NCBI GenBank assembly: GCA_963778225.1
Contig: CAVZTR010000010.1
Location: 124,001 to 188,000, forward strand
Source of the DNA: JAGVSR01 sp963778225
Lineage (GTDB): Bacteria; Pseudomonadota; Alphaproteobacteria; Rhizobiales; Hyphomicrobiaceae
Length of the DNA: 64,000 nt
Direction: 5' to 3'
Of the stretch, positions 1 to 8,471 are shown one piece after another. Under the pieces are notes generated by a model, which saw only the letters and a program-made list of their open reading frames with translations, made no database searches and was not told where the DNA came from. Position 1 is the first letter of the stretch. Every line of letters starts with the position of its first letter. The position numbers and the translations under genes were made by a program.

Positions 1-68
1 TGCCCGACTGAGTTCGTTCCGTTGGCGGCCAAACCTCCCGCGCTTGAAGAAGCAAGGAAAATTCCCGC

Positions 69-1448
69 GTGTCTCAAACCGGTTCGCACACGTCGACGCC
101 TGAGGTCGAGGAAGCATCGATTGATGATCTGGTGCGCGATGTCGCGGCAGCGCTGCACGCGGGCGCTCCCGGTTCTGCCCGTCACATGGTGGAACACCTG
201 CGTGCCCCTGACCTCGCGGATCTCATTGAGCTTCTGGAGCCGGAGGCTCGCCTCGAACTGATCCTCGCGTTCGGTCTCGATTTCGACTTCGAAGTCTTTT
301 CCGAACTCGACGAGACCGTACGCGACCAGCTGTCGAAGGCGCTGCCCAACGACCTTCTCGCCCGCGCGGTGAGGGAACTCGACACCGACGACGCGGCCTA
401 CATCATCGAGGGCCTCGAGGAGCGCGACAAGGAAGAGGTCCTCGCCCAGCTCGGGACGTCCGATCGCGCCGCGCTCGAACGCAACCTCGAATATCCCGAA
501 GAGACCGCCGGGCGCCTGATGCAGGCCCACTTCGTGGCGGTCGCCCCTTTCTGGACGGTCGGACAGGTCATCGACTACATGCGCGACGCCGACGATCTGC
601 CCGAGAGCTTCTCGGAGATCTTCGTCGTCGACCCGTCGTTCCGCGTCATGGGCAGCGTCGAACTTTCCCGGCTGATGCGGGCGAAGAGGAACGTGCTCGT
701 TGAAACGCTGATGGAAACCGACCGCCACGTGGTTCTTGCCACGGAGGACCAGGAAGAGGTCGCCCGCCAGTTCAAGCGCTACGACCTCTTTTCGGTCCCC
801 GTGGTCGACGAGAACCAGCGACTTGTCGGCGTCGTCACCGTGGACGACGTCGTGGAAGTTCTCGACGACGAAGCCGACGAGGATATGAAAGCCCTCGCCG
901 GTGTCGGCGACGAAAGCCTCGCCGACTCGGTGCTGGAGACGGTCAAAAGCCGCGTCCCCTGGCTCGTCGTCAACCTCGGCACCGCCATCCTCGCGTCGTT
1001 CGTCATTCAACAATTCGATGCATCCATCGAGCAGATGGTCGCGCTCGCGGTTCTGATGCCCATCGTGGCGTCTACCGGCGGCAATGCCGGTACGCAAACC
1101 ATGACCGTGACCGTGCGCGCCTTGGCGACGAGCAAGCTCGGCTCGATGAACGCCCGCCGCGTGATCACCCGCGAGGCCCTCGTCGGTCTTTTGAACGGCC
1201 TCATCATGTCCGTGATTATGGCGACGGTGGTGTTCTTTTGGTTCGGCTCCGGAACCCTCGGCGGCGTGATCGGCGCGGCGATCATCGTCAACCTGTTCTG
1301 CGCGGCCGTGGCCGGCATTCTCATCCCGCTTATCTTCCACCACTTCGAACTCGATCCTGCCCCCGCCTCGGGCGTGTTCGTCACGATGATCACGGACTGC
1401 GTCGGCTTCTTCGCGTTCTTGGGCTTGGCCTCGATCTGGCTATTCTGA
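69..1448 (+). CDS. mgtE: Magnesium transporter MgtE
   Basis: Inner-membrane Mg2+ channel of the MgtE family, 459 aa, the usual length. A soluble helical N domain (about residues 20-150) is followed by two CBS repeats (about 150-280), which in this family sense cytosolic Mg2+ and gate the pore. A transmembrane domain starts near residue 295. The conserved pore segment MPIVASTGGNAGTQ lies at 330-343. The start is GTG, preceded by a purine-rich AAGGAAA. Only 68 bases upstream are visible, so an Mg2+-sensing leader cannot be judged. It converges on the coiled-coil gene at 1470, with a gap of about 20 bases. Family assignment is firm; transport of Co2+ or Ni2+ as well is possible. Confidence 0.94.
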   Translation: MSQTGSHTSTPEVEEASIDDLVRDVAAALHAGAPGSARHMVEHLRAPDLADLIELLEPEARLELILAFGLDFDFEVFSELDETVRDQLSKALPNDLLARAVRELDTDDAAYIIEGLEERDKEEVLAQLGTSDRAALERNLEYPEETAGRLMQAHFVAVAPFWTVGQVIDYMRDADDLPESFSEIFVVDPSFRVMGSVELSRLMRAKRNVLVETLMETDRHVVLATEDQEEVARQFKRYDLFSVPVVDENQRLVGVVTVDDVVEVLDDEADEDMKALAGVGDESLADSVLETVKSRVPWLVVNLGTAILASFVIQQFDASIEQMVALAVLMPIVASTGGNAGTQTMTVTVRALATSKLGSMNARRVITREALVGLLNGLIMSVIMATVVFFWFGSGTLGGVIGAAIIVNLFCAAVAGILIPLIFHHFELDPAPASGVFVTMITDCVGFFAFLGLASIWLF

Positions 1449-1469
1449 GCCGTGCGCTGGGCCGCATGA

Positions 1470-2699
1470 TCAGCTGGTCGGCTGATCGAGCTTGCGCGTC
1501 AGGGCCTCGAACTCGCGCCGCAGTTCCTCGTTGCGGAAGATCTGTTCGAATGTCGGTGCCTCGAGCTTTTGCAGGGCCTCGAACGAAGCCGACCCGTCCC
1601 GCATCAGATTGTTGAGTTCAAAACTCGCCTGCACCGTCTCGAAGGTATTGTCCGCGATCTTGAGGTCGTGGGCGGCTTTTTGCCGGGCCTTGGCGATCTG
1701 TTCGCGCTGCTGCTGCAGATAACGCCGGTAAGCCTTGGCAGCATCCTCCGCCACTTTCTGGCTGTCGCGGTTAGCCTCCAGCATGCGTGTCTGGTCGGGA
1801 CGGTTATCCGCCCGCAACAGGTCCGCTGTCCGCGACTTGGCGTTCTGGATGTCCTTCATCACGGCATCGAGCCGCGGCAGATACTGCTTGTCGATTTTGG
1901 CAATGGCCATGTCCTGCGCATGCACGAGCATCGCGAATAGAGCTGCGTGCATTGCAAAGTACTTGCGCGCCGTCGCGGCATTGTCGCCGGCCGCTTCCAC
2001 GAGCCGCGCCAATTGCGCGTCGATCAGCTTGGCCGCTTCGAATGTAGAAACGAGCCGAACCAGATCGCCCGACAGCACACCGTCGAGCAGCAGATCCAGC
2101 TGCTCCGGCGAAAGATCAACGCCCGATGACTTGAGTGCGGTGCTGACCTCCGCCTTCGCCGTTGCGATTTCAGCGCGGTTCTTGTCGATCCGCGTCCGCA
2201 GATCCTGGATCCCGGAATCGAGCGATCCCACCGTGTCAGTCAGCACGCCCGGCAGCGCCGCATCCTTCGGCGCCATGAGCTGCTTCTGCTTCATGTCCGC
2301 GATGCGGTCTTCCAGTTCAAGGATCGTCCGGCGATGCCTTTCGATGCGCTGCTGCACCTCGACCACGGGCACGTCCGTCACGATGCCAAGCGCACTATCG
2401 AGCAGCGCCTTCACGCGGCCCTCGCGATCCTCGCGCGTCTCTGTCCACAGCGGCGGCACCACGAAATCCGACTCTGCGGGTAGTTTCTTGATGTCGGCGC
2501 GCTTTTCCGCCGTCTCCCCGAGCACGTCTTCGACGGCCTTCATAAGCAGGCGCGCCTGCTCGTAATCTTTGTCTCCTGCGCGCGGATCGGCGGGCTCGTC
2601 GTTCGCTGCCGCACTCAGGTGAGGCTTGCGCCAAATCCGCTGCAGCAGATCGCGTCCGGTCGAGAATGTCGCCAATGGTCGACGGCTCGTTGCCGGCAT
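1470..2699 (-). CDS. Coiled-coil protein of unknown function, N-terminus frameshifted
   Basis: I do not recognise the family. The open frame encodes 409 aa rich in Glu, Lys, Ala and Gln. Long helical stretches likely to form coiled coils lie near residues 110-150 and 260-350, and there is a conserved-looking acidic/aromatic tail with FEQIF near the C-terminus. The first in-frame ATG (2699) has no convincing ribosome binding site. A different frame just upstream has a GGAGGA site, an ATG at 2793 and a clear export signal that runs into this region. The true gene is therefore probably 1470-2793 with one frame shift between about 2620 and 2690. Start to stop would be 1324 bases, one over a multiple of three. 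The mature protein would be periplasmic or lipid-anchored. Confidence 0.7.
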   Translation of the reverse strand: MPATSRRPLATFSTGRDLLQRIWRKPHLSAAANDEPADPRAGDKDYEQARLLMKAVEDVLGETAEKRADIKKLPAESDFVVPPLWTETREDREGRVKALLDSALGIVTDVPVVEVQQRIERHRRTILELEDRIADMKQKQLMAPKDAALPGVLTDTVGSLDSGIQDLRTRIDKNRAEIATAKAEVSTALKSSGVDLSPEQLDLLLDGVLSGDLVRLVSTFEAAKLIDAQLARLVEAAGDNAATARKYFAMHAALFAMLVHAQDMAIAKIDKQYLPRLDAVMKDIQNAKSRTADLLRADNRPDQTRMLEANRDSQKVAEDAAKAYRRYLQQQREQIAKARQKAAHDLKIADNTFETVQASFELNNLMRDGSASFEALQKLEAPTFEQIFRNEELRREFEALTRKLDQPTS

Positions 2700-2793
2700 G
2701 CGCAGCGCAAGCCATGAGCATCCCGATGCCGGGCGATCCGGCCAGCAGGAGCGCCAGGGCGTAGGGGCGTCGGCGCGAGATGGAACGCTGCAT
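2640..2793 (-). other. Displaced signal-peptide coding start of the coiled-coil gene
   Basis: Reading from ATG 2793, which has GGAGGA placed 7-8 bases before it, gives MQRSISRRRPYALALLLAG and then a hydrophobic run ending LMAC-AAHA-GNEPS. This is an Arg-rich n-region, a hydrophobic core and either a lipobox-like LMAC or a signal peptidase I site after AHA. After about 50 codons the frame turns into an Arg-rich shadow. The coiled-coil sequence continues in the frame one base over. I read this as the real N-terminus of the gene at 1470-2699, separated from it by an indel. Confidence 0.6.
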
Positions 2794-2876
2794 GACGAAA
2801 TCCTCCAGGCGCGATTTAGGGCGCGGCAATTCAGGCGATTAGATGGTGATTGAGGTTTAGTGCCGCAATGGGCCGA

Positions 2877-3639
2877 TTATGATCGGTCCGCCGCCTTAGC
2901 GACCGCTCCAACGAGATCCGGCGTGACCTGCCGCGCGTCCGTGAGGATTGCCATGTGGCTGATCTGTGCGGGAATGTCAGGATGGGTCTTGGCAAACTTC
3001 GCCTTAACGAACGGGGCCGGTGCCGCGTCGTCCGGCCAGGCGAGTGCCAGACGCAATTCCTTGGGCGCAATCGTCAGCACGCCCGCAAGACCGTATTGCC
3101 CGTTGATCGCGATGAACCCACTCCGCGCCTCGAACACCAAGTCTGGCGCGACTTTCTCGATCTCCCGCAACACAAACTGCGCGAGCGGACGATAGGCCTT
3201 CGCCTCCGCCAGGAGCGCATCGAGTGATGCAGTCTCGGAAGGCGCTGACTGGGGCTGCCGGACTGTTGCGACAGGATCAACGGGCAGAGGAGCCAAGGGC
3301 GGCCGGGGAGTGGGCAGCACCTGAGGTGTTGGAACAGCCGCCGCCGGCTTCGCCGGCAACATCTGGTGACACCAGTTGCGGTTTGTCGCGTGATGAAATT
3401 GCCGTATCGAACGCGGCCGGGTCGAGGTAGATCGGCCGTCCGCCGTTGTGATGAATGCGTTCCAGCCACGACGCGCGTGCAAACAGGAACCCCTGTTGGC
3501 GCAGCCAATCGATGATTGCGTTGCGGTCGGTCAGTGACGTCGCCGATATCGCCGTCATCCAGCCTGAAAGATCACGCCCGGTATCCGCGGCGAGGCTTTC
3601 CAGGAATTCGCGTTCTTTCTCGGCGTAATCGACGGCCAT
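2877..3639 (-). pseudogene. DUF4287/DUF5655-like protein, frameshifted in the middle
   Basis: Two frames together make one plausible protein. From ATG 3639 the first reads MAVDYAEKEREFLESLAAD and on through GWMTAI and AIIDWLRQQGF. This resembles the short helical DUF4287 domain. After about 100 residues it runs into a Ser/Gly-rich shadow that stops at 3277. The other frame (open from 3482 to 2877) supplies a Pro/Ala-rich linker and then a domain with LAQFVLREIEKVAPDL and INGQYGLAGVL, like the DUF5655 domain often joined to DUF4287. The switch maps to a GCC/GGC-rich run near 3330-3360. The span of 763 bases is one over a multiple of three. ATG 3639 lies 5 bases past the stop of the methyltransferase gene, suggesting co-transcription. 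Domain names come from resemblance only. Confidence 0.6.
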
Positions 3640-3644
3640 GTCGC

Positions 3645-4130
3645 TCAGATCCACCGCCGCGTGCGGGCGGCATAGGCGCGCCAGGCGTCGCCAAATTTCG
3701 CCTCCAGATGCCGCTCCTCGGGAATGATCTGCAAGATCGTAACGAGCCCTGCAAAGGCGAAAGCGAGCGCGACGAACCAGATGTTGCGCGTAAGTTCCGC
3801 CACGCCAAGCAGCAAAAACACATCGGCGATATAGATCGGGTGGCGCCGCCACCGGTACGGTCCGTCCGTCACGAGCGTCGAAGCCCCCGCATGCGGCAGG
3901 ATCGTCGTTCGGTGCCGGCGCAATGTCAGCGCCGCCCAGACAGCAATTGCAATGCCCGCCGCGCCAAACCCCAGCCCCACGAGCGATGCTGCACCGTCGC
4001 CGACGCCCGGCCACGGCAGCGGTACGAAACGTCCAAGCGCAACCGCACCCACAACAGCCAGCACGAGCAGGACGGGCGGCCACGGGATCGTGCCCGGTCG
4101 TTCTAGCGCTGAATGGGCGGACGACGCCAT
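3645..4130 (-). CDS. Isoprenylcysteine carboxyl methyltransferase-family membrane protein
   Basis: Small integral membrane protein of 161 aa, typical of bacterial members of the ICMT/phospholipid methyltransferase superfamily. It has two N-terminal transmembrane helices (about 18-38 and 48-66). The family signature follows: GPYRWRRHPIY near residues 90-100, another hydrophobic stretch, and EERHLEAKFGDAWRAYAAR near the C-terminus. The RHP and EE...F...Y residues bind S-adenosylmethionine in characterised homologues. The substrate in bacteria is generally unknown; methylation of a lipid or of a small isoprenoid-like molecule is a guess. It is followed closely by the DUF4287-like gene, and it diverges from the SH3 protein gene at 4280. 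Confidence 0.82.
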   Translation of the reverse strand: MASSAHSALERPGTIPWPPVLLVLAVVGAVALGRFVPLPWPGVGDGAASLVGLGFGAAGIAIAVWAALTLRRHRTTILPHAGASTLVTDGPYRWRRHPIYIADVFLLLGVAELTRNIWFVALAFAFAGLVTILQIIPEERHLEAKFGDAWRAYAARTRRWI

Positions 4131-4279
4131 GCGGTCTCCTTGATATGCCTCATGATTACGGCCGTTAAGCTATAGCAGGCGGCGCGTCGGGCGCTACAAG
4201 GCCAAACCGGCATAGTTCGCCAGGTTGCCGCAATCCATGCCTAGATCTCATCGCCGACGCGGCAAAGGGAGTGCGGACA

Positions 4280-4585
4280 ATGACAATGGCATCGAGAGCA
4301 GGTCGACTGATAGCGGGGTTCGCAACGGCAGGCATCCTGATCCTTCCACCTGCCCCTGCCATGGCCGGAAAGAATTTCGGCTGCTTCCAGGTCATCACGC
4401 CATCGCTCAACATCCGCGCCCGGCCCTATAGTGATGCGGCCGTCATCGGCACAGCGGCCGCCGGCGAGATCCTGGAGAAGCGCAAACGTTGGTGCACCTT
4501 GCGCGGCTACTGGTGCGCGGTCCGCAAAGGCTCTGTCGAGGGATATGCCGATAAGAGCTTCCTCGGCAGCACCAAATGTCCCTGA
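4280..4585 (+). CDS. Secreted SH3-domain protein
   Basis: Exported protein of 101 aa. An N-terminal signal peptide ends near APAMA, followed by a bacterial SH3 fold (SH3b). The motif LNIRARPYSDAAVIG is the typical SH3b 'LNVRSGPS' segment, followed by GEILEKRKRWCTLRGYWC. Such domains usually bind cell-wall peptides. Four cysteines in the mature part (two in WCTLRGYWC, one near the start, one at the end) could form disulfides in the periplasm. The ATG at 4280 is preferred over an upstream GTG at 4271 because AAAGGGAG sits about 9 bases before it. It converges closely on the lipoprotein gene ending at 4599. Confidence 0.75.
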   Translation: MTMASRAGRLIAGFATAGILILPPAPAMAGKNFGCFQVITPSLNIRARPYSDAAVIGTAAAGEILEKRKRWCTLRGYWCAVRKGSVEGYADKSFLGSTKCP

Positions 4586-4598
4586 CGTGAATACGCGA

Positions 4599-5057
4599 TC
4601 AGGAGGCTCGCTTCGGCCGAGCGGGGATCGACGGATAGGGCGTCGGCGCAGAAGGACGCGCTGCGAGTTCCTTCCCGATATCGAAGCTCGGACACCCGAG
4701 GTCCACCAGCCGTTTGTTGTAGGCGTCGAGAATGGGCCGGTCGTTGGCCGCGCGCGCAGCCGCATTCTTCGCGGTATCCGTTCCGAGCGCCGCACTTGTC
4801 GCCGACCGCATCGATTGAGCAGCCGACGACGGCTGCACTTTATATTCTTCGCCGCGCAGTGCCAGCAGTCGCACCTGGAGCCGTCCCGTCAGCTTTCGAC
4901 AGTCGAGCGCCATTTCTTCCGGCGTCAGTGTGTAAGGCCCGGCGGGCAATAGCGCCGCCTCGCCACCCGCCGAACCGGCACAGCCGGGGAGCGTGACGAT
5001 GGCGGCCAGGAGCAGCAAAACGAGAGCGCGGTGGGGCACGTGGCGCATCCATGACAT
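4599..5057 (-). CDS. Putative lipoprotein of unknown function
   Basis: About 152 aa from ATG 5057. A type II signal peptide is clear: a basic n-region (MRHVPHRA), a Leu/Ala-rich core and the lipobox LPGC, so the product is probably lipid-anchored. The mature part has TLTPEEMALDCRKLTGRLQ near its start, which is seen in small alphaproteobacterial lipoproteins of unknown role. Then come a helical Ala-rich middle and a Pro-rich, basic C-terminus. The start is uncertain because no good ribosome binding site precedes either ATG (5057 or 5048). It diverges from the secreted protein gene at 5211. Confidence 0.65.
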   Translation of the reverse strand: MSWMRHVPHRALVLLLLAAIVTLPGCAGSAGGEAALLPAGPYTLTPEEMALDCRKLTGRLQVRLLALRGEEYKVQPSSAAQSMRSATSAALGTDTAKNAAARAANDRPILDAYNKRLVDLGCPSFDIGKELAARPSAPTPYPSIPARPKRAS

Positions 5058-5210
5058 AGGTTTGAGGAGATCATTATGAAAAGCAGGGCTTAAGCAAGGC
5101 GGCATCTCGGGTCCACGGCGGCCAAATGGCGGCTTGCCAGAGGACGGTGCAGGCGGCTTCAATCCGCAGCGGGCGTCACATCAGTGGCAATGCCTTTGAT
5201 AGGGGTAATC

Positions 5211-5669
5211 ATGACGACAATCCGGGCGAACGTTGCAGTCCTAGGAGCGGCCTTGGCGTCCATACTGGCTTCCGCGCCGGCATCCTCCGATCCAGCAGCC
5301 AAGGACGCCGACATGGCTCCCACCGATCTCACGTGTACCTTTCCGACCGGAACGTCCGTCAGCTACGGCGACGGGGGCTTTGCCTCCAAAGTCGCCAGCC
5401 CGCTCTCGTTCTCGATTACCAAGATCGACCTCGACGGCCAGTCCGCCGCACTCACGGCCGGCGACGGAACCCAGACAGTCGCCGTGCGCATCATTCGCGC
5501 CGTCAACGCCAACCATTTTCTGGAGGTCGTCAACGAGGGCTTCCTCAACCTCACGACTGTCTACGACAAAGATCCTAAGACCGGTCTCCACCCCGCCGTG
5601 CATTCCCGCCATCTTGGTCTGCTCGGACAACCCGTCTTCGGGCAGTATACCGGGACCTGCAAGGAGTGA
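5211..5669 (+). CDS. Secreted protein of unknown function
   Basis: 152 aa with an N-terminal signal peptide (MTTIRANVAVLGAALAS followed by an Ala/Ser-rich cleavage region). The mature part has two cysteines, one near the start in DLTCTF and one near the end in YTGTCKE, likely a disulfide that closes a beta-rich domain. The middle alternates hydrophobic and polar residues as in a beta-sandwich or barrel (ITKIDLDGQSAALTAGDG, FLEVVNEGFLNLTTVYDK). I do not recognise the family. ATG 5211 is chosen because AGGGG lies 5 bases upstream and the signal peptide begins there; in-frame ATG codons just upstream (5190 and earlier) lack this. Confidence 0.68.
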   Translation: MTTIRANVAVLGAALASILASAPASSDPAAKDADMAPTDLTCTFPTGTSVSYGDGGFASKVASPLSFSITKIDLDGQSAALTAGDGTQTVAVRIIRAVNANHFLEVVNEGFLNLTTVYDKDPKTGLHPAVHSRHLGLLGQPVFGQYTGTCKE

Positions 5670-5770
5670 CGGCGGCGGGCTGCCCGAGGCATGAAAGCTG
5701 TGGATCGTCCCGCGCCGGGAGGTCTCCGCCGTCGTACTACCCGAGGGGCGACACGAGGAGGACCAGAGCG

Positions 5771-6211
5771 ATGACGTTGCACATGATCAAGCTGTCGGTC
5801 GGCTCCGAATCGATCGAGGACCACGCGTCGTGGCAGGCCGCCAACCGCCAATTCTGGCGCAAGGTCGGCGGCAAGCCGGCCGTCTTTCACACCACGTTCC
5901 AAACGCCGAAGCGCACGGCCGATCTTCTGGATGGCGGTTCGCTTTATTGGGTCATCAAAGGCGTCATTCAGGCACGTCAGCGTCTGGTCGGCTTCGATGA
6001 AGGAAAAAAAGAAGACGGATCGACATGCTGCCTGCTTCTGCTCCACCCGGACATCATTCCCGTCCGTCCCGTACCCCGCCGCCCCTTCCAAGGGTGGCGC
6101 TATCTCACCGCCGATGACGCGCCGCCCGATCTCGGCACCGGCACGCAAGGCGATCTCTCCGAACTCCCGCCCGCCATGCGCCGCGAGCTGGCCGCGCTGG
6201 GCCTGATCTGA
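5771..6211 (+). CDS. DUF1489 family protein
   Basis: 146 aa cytosolic protein matching DUF1489, a family confined largely to alphaproteobacteria and without assigned function. Recognisable stretches are MIKLSVGSESIEDHASWQA near the start, GSLYWVIKGVIQARQRLVGF in the middle and FQGWRYLTADDAPPDL near the C-terminus. The start follows a strong purine-rich site (GAGGAGGACC). Its TGA overlaps the ATG of the next gene by one base, so the aminotransferase is probably translationally coupled to it. The context suggests a shared pathway but does not reveal which. Confidence 0.82.
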   Translation: MTLHMIKLSVGSESIEDHASWQAANRQFWRKVGGKPAVFHTTFQTPKRTADLLDGGSLYWVIKGVIQARQRLVGFDEGKKEDGSTCCLLLLHPDIIPVRPVPRRPFQGWRYLTADDAPPDLGTGTQGDLSELPPAMRRELAALGLI

Positions 6212-7326
6212 TGACGCGAAGACCGGTCATCACGTCAGTCGTGGAGGCGCTGGCGCACACTGTCCCGTTCGTCGGGCCGGAGCAAATGGAGCGCACCCGC
6301 GGCCGCCCGTTTCGCGCACGCCTCGGCGCCAACGAAAGCGCCTTCGGACCCGCCCCCGGCGCAATCGCAGCCATGGAGGCCGCCGCTCGCGACGCTTGGA
6401 AATACTGCGACCCAGAAAGTCATGACCTGCGCGAAGCCATCGCGCGCTTCCACCGCGTCAACTTGGACAACGTCGTCATCGGTGAGGGCATTGATGGCCT
6501 GCTGGGTCTGGCTGTCAAAGTCGCCGCCGATCCTGGCACGACGGTCGTCACGTCCGATGGCGCTTATCCCACATTCAATTTCCACGTCGCCGCTCACGGC
6601 GCTCGCCTTGTGAAGGTTCCCTTTCGCGACGATCGCGAAGACCTCCAAGCGCTGCTCGCAGCGGCCACGCGAGAGCGCGCCCGTGTTCTCTACGTGTCGA
6701 ACCCCAACAATCCCATGGGATCGTGGTGGTCCGCCGCCAATCTCGAGCAGCTGATCGACGGGTTGCCGGATGGCCTGCTTCTCCTCCTCGATGAAGCCTA
6801 TTGTGACACGGCACCTGCGGGCAGCATCCCGCCCATCGACATCACGAACCCCCAGGTGCTGCGCCTGCGCACATTCTCCAAGGCCTATGGATTGGCGGGC
6901 GCGCGCATCGGCTACGCGGTCGGCGAAGCGAGCCTGATCGCCAACTTCGACAAAGTTCGCAATCACTACGGCATCAATCGCACAGGCCAGATCGGCGCGC
7001 TGGCTGCGATCCAGGATCAAGCCTACCTCGCCTTGGCCGTCGAACGCATCGCCCGCGCCCGCCGTCGCATCACCGCGATTGCCGAGGCCAATGGGCTGAA
7101 ACCGCTGCCCTCAGCCACCAATTTCGTCGCCATCGATTGCGGGCAGGATGGCACCTTCGCGAAAGCGGTGCTCGAAGCCCTTCTGGAACGTGACGTTTTT
7201 GCCCGCAAGCCGATCGCCCCCGGTCTCGACCGCTGCATTCGCGTCAGCTGCGGTCTCGACGTCGAACTCGACGTGTTCGCCGAAGTCCTGCCGCTCGCGC
7301 TCGTAGCCGCCCAAAAATCGAAGTGA
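6211..7326 (+). CDS. PLP-dependent aminotransferase, histidinol-phosphate aminotransferase-like
   Basis: Fold-type I class I/II aminotransferase of 371 aa, close in layout to HisC. The N-terminal LGANESAFGPAP is the substrate/PLP loop of HisC-like enzymes. NPNNP begins at N164, DEAY follows near 195, and the PLP Schiff-base lysine is K224 in FSKAYGLAGARIGY. A C-terminal arginine in CIRVSCG would bind the carboxylate. It is not placed with other histidine genes, so an amino donor/acceptor other than histidinol phosphate is possible. Translation is coupled at both ends: its ATG overlaps the DUF1489 stop, and its own stop overlaps the start of the FAD oxidoreductase. Confidence 0.85.
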   Translation: MTRRPVITSVVEALAHTVPFVGPEQMERTRGRPFRARLGANESAFGPAPGAIAAMEAAARDAWKYCDPESHDLREAIARFHRVNLDNVVIGEGIDGLLGLAVKVAADPGTTVVTSDGAYPTFNFHVAAHGARLVKVPFRDDREDLQALLAAATRERARVLYVSNPNNPMGSWWSAANLEQLIDGLPDGLLLLLDEAYCDTAPAGSIPPIDITNPQVLRLRTFSKAYGLAGARIGYAVGEASLIANFDKVRNHYGINRTGQIGALAAIQDQAYLALAVERIARARRRITAIAEANGLKPLPSATNFVAIDCGQDGTFAKAVLEALLERDVFARKPIAPGLDRCIRVSCGLDVELDVFAEVLPLALVAAQKSK

Positions 7327-8468
7327 TGCGCAACATGCCCCGAAAACAACTTGTCCTTGTCGGCGGCGGACACGCGCACGTCTTCGTGCTCGAAGCTTTC
7401 GCCCGCCGGCCGATGCCCGGGCTGGACATCACGCTTCTCACCAAGGAGCCGATGGCGCCCTACTCAGGCATGCTGCCGGGGTTCGTCGCAGGCCACTATC
7501 GGCTTGATGAATGTCTCATCGACCTGAAGCGGCTTTGCAAGGCGGCTGGCGTGCACTTGATCGAGGGTGCTGCGATCGGGATCGATCGCGAAAAACGGCG
7601 CGTGTCTCTCGCCAACGGCTCACCCCTGTCATACGACGTGCTGTCCCTTGATGTCGGCATCACGCCCGACGTCGACGACATCGCCGGTGCCGAGGCGCAC
7701 GCGCTTCTGGTGAAGCCAGTTTCACTGTTCGCGCCAAAGTGGCAGGCACTGGTTCAACGCGCGACGGCAATCGATGGACCGCGCCGCATCGTAGCAATCG
7801 GCGGCGGCGCGGCTGGCGTGGAATTGATCCTCGCCGCGCGTTACCGCCTGACCGCCTGCCAGACCTGGGAGCAACGCCGAGAGGACCCATTCACCTACAC
7901 CCTAATATCCGGAACCGGTGTTCTGCCCGGCCATCCACCGAGGGCACAGCGGCTCGCTCGCGCAGCGCTGACGGAAAATGGGATCGATGTCGTCGAACAT
8001 GACACCGCCGTCGAAATCGCGCCGCATCACGTCCGCCTCCGCTCGGGACGCCAGATCGCCAGTGACGCTGCCATCGTCTCGACGAAGGCAAAAGCTCCCG
8101 CGTGGTTTGCGGATACGGGACTTGCCCGCGATGCGGCTGGCTACCTCGCGCTGCGCCCGACGCTGCAGACCCTGACCGACGAAGACATTTTCGCCGCTGG
8201 CGATTGTGCAACGGTCATCGAACATCCACGCCCGAAGTCCGGTGTGTTTGCGGTGAGGCAAGGGCCGGTGTTGGCGCGGCAGCTGCGCGGCCATCTTGAA
8301 ACACGGCTGCTCAACCCATTCGTCCCGCAGCGGGCGTACTTGTCTTTGGTCTCGCTCGGCGAAAAATCAGCGATTGCCAGCCGCGGCTCGCTTGCCGCAG
8401 CCGGTCATTGGGCCTGGCTATGGAAGGACTGGATCGATCGCCGGTTCATGAACCGGTTCAACCGGTGA
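7326..8468 (+). CDS. FAD/NAD(P)-dependent oxidoreductase of the SelD N-terminal-extension type
   Basis: About 380 aa pyridine nucleotide-disulfide oxidoreductase fold. FAD-binding LVLVGGGHAHVFVLEAF is near the start, the second dinucleotide motif IVAIGGGAAGVELIL is near 157, and the FAD-closing GDCATV is near 296. The string TPYSGMLPG-type (here APYSGMLPG) plus GHY is typical of the domain found fused N-terminally to selenide water dikinase SelD in some bacteria. Here it stands alone with no SelD domain. It resembles type II NADH dehydrogenases in general layout, but membrane association is not evident. ATG 7326 overlaps the aminotransferase TGA (TGATG); GTG 7323 and ATG 7335 are alternatives. 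Substrate unknown. Confidence 0.8.
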   Translation: MRNMPRKQLVLVGGGHAHVFVLEAFARRPMPGLDITLLTKEPMAPYSGMLPGFVAGHYRLDECLIDLKRLCKAAGVHLIEGAAIGIDREKRRVSLANGSPLSYDVLSLDVGITPDVDDIAGAEAHALLVKPVSLFAPKWQALVQRATAIDGPRRIVAIGGGAAGVELILAARYRLTACQTWEQRREDPFTYTLISGTGVLPGHPPRAQRLARAALTENGIDVVEHDTAVEIAPHHVRLRSGRQIASDAAIVSTKAKAPAWFADTGLARDAAGYLALRPTLQTLTDEDIFAAGDCATVIEHPRPKSGVFAVRQGPVLARQLRGHLETRLLNPFVPQRAYLSLVSLGEKSAIASRGSLAAAGHWAWLWKDWIDRRFMNRFNR

Positions 8469-8471
8469 GCT

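Noticed and set aside
5692..5774. 27-codon frame (MKAVDRPAPGG...) ending on the DUF1489 start
   Set aside because: GAGG precedes its ATG and its TGA overlaps the next ATG, so an upstream leader peptide is conceivable. Composition is Arg/Gly/Pro-rich and fits chance in GC-rich DNA.
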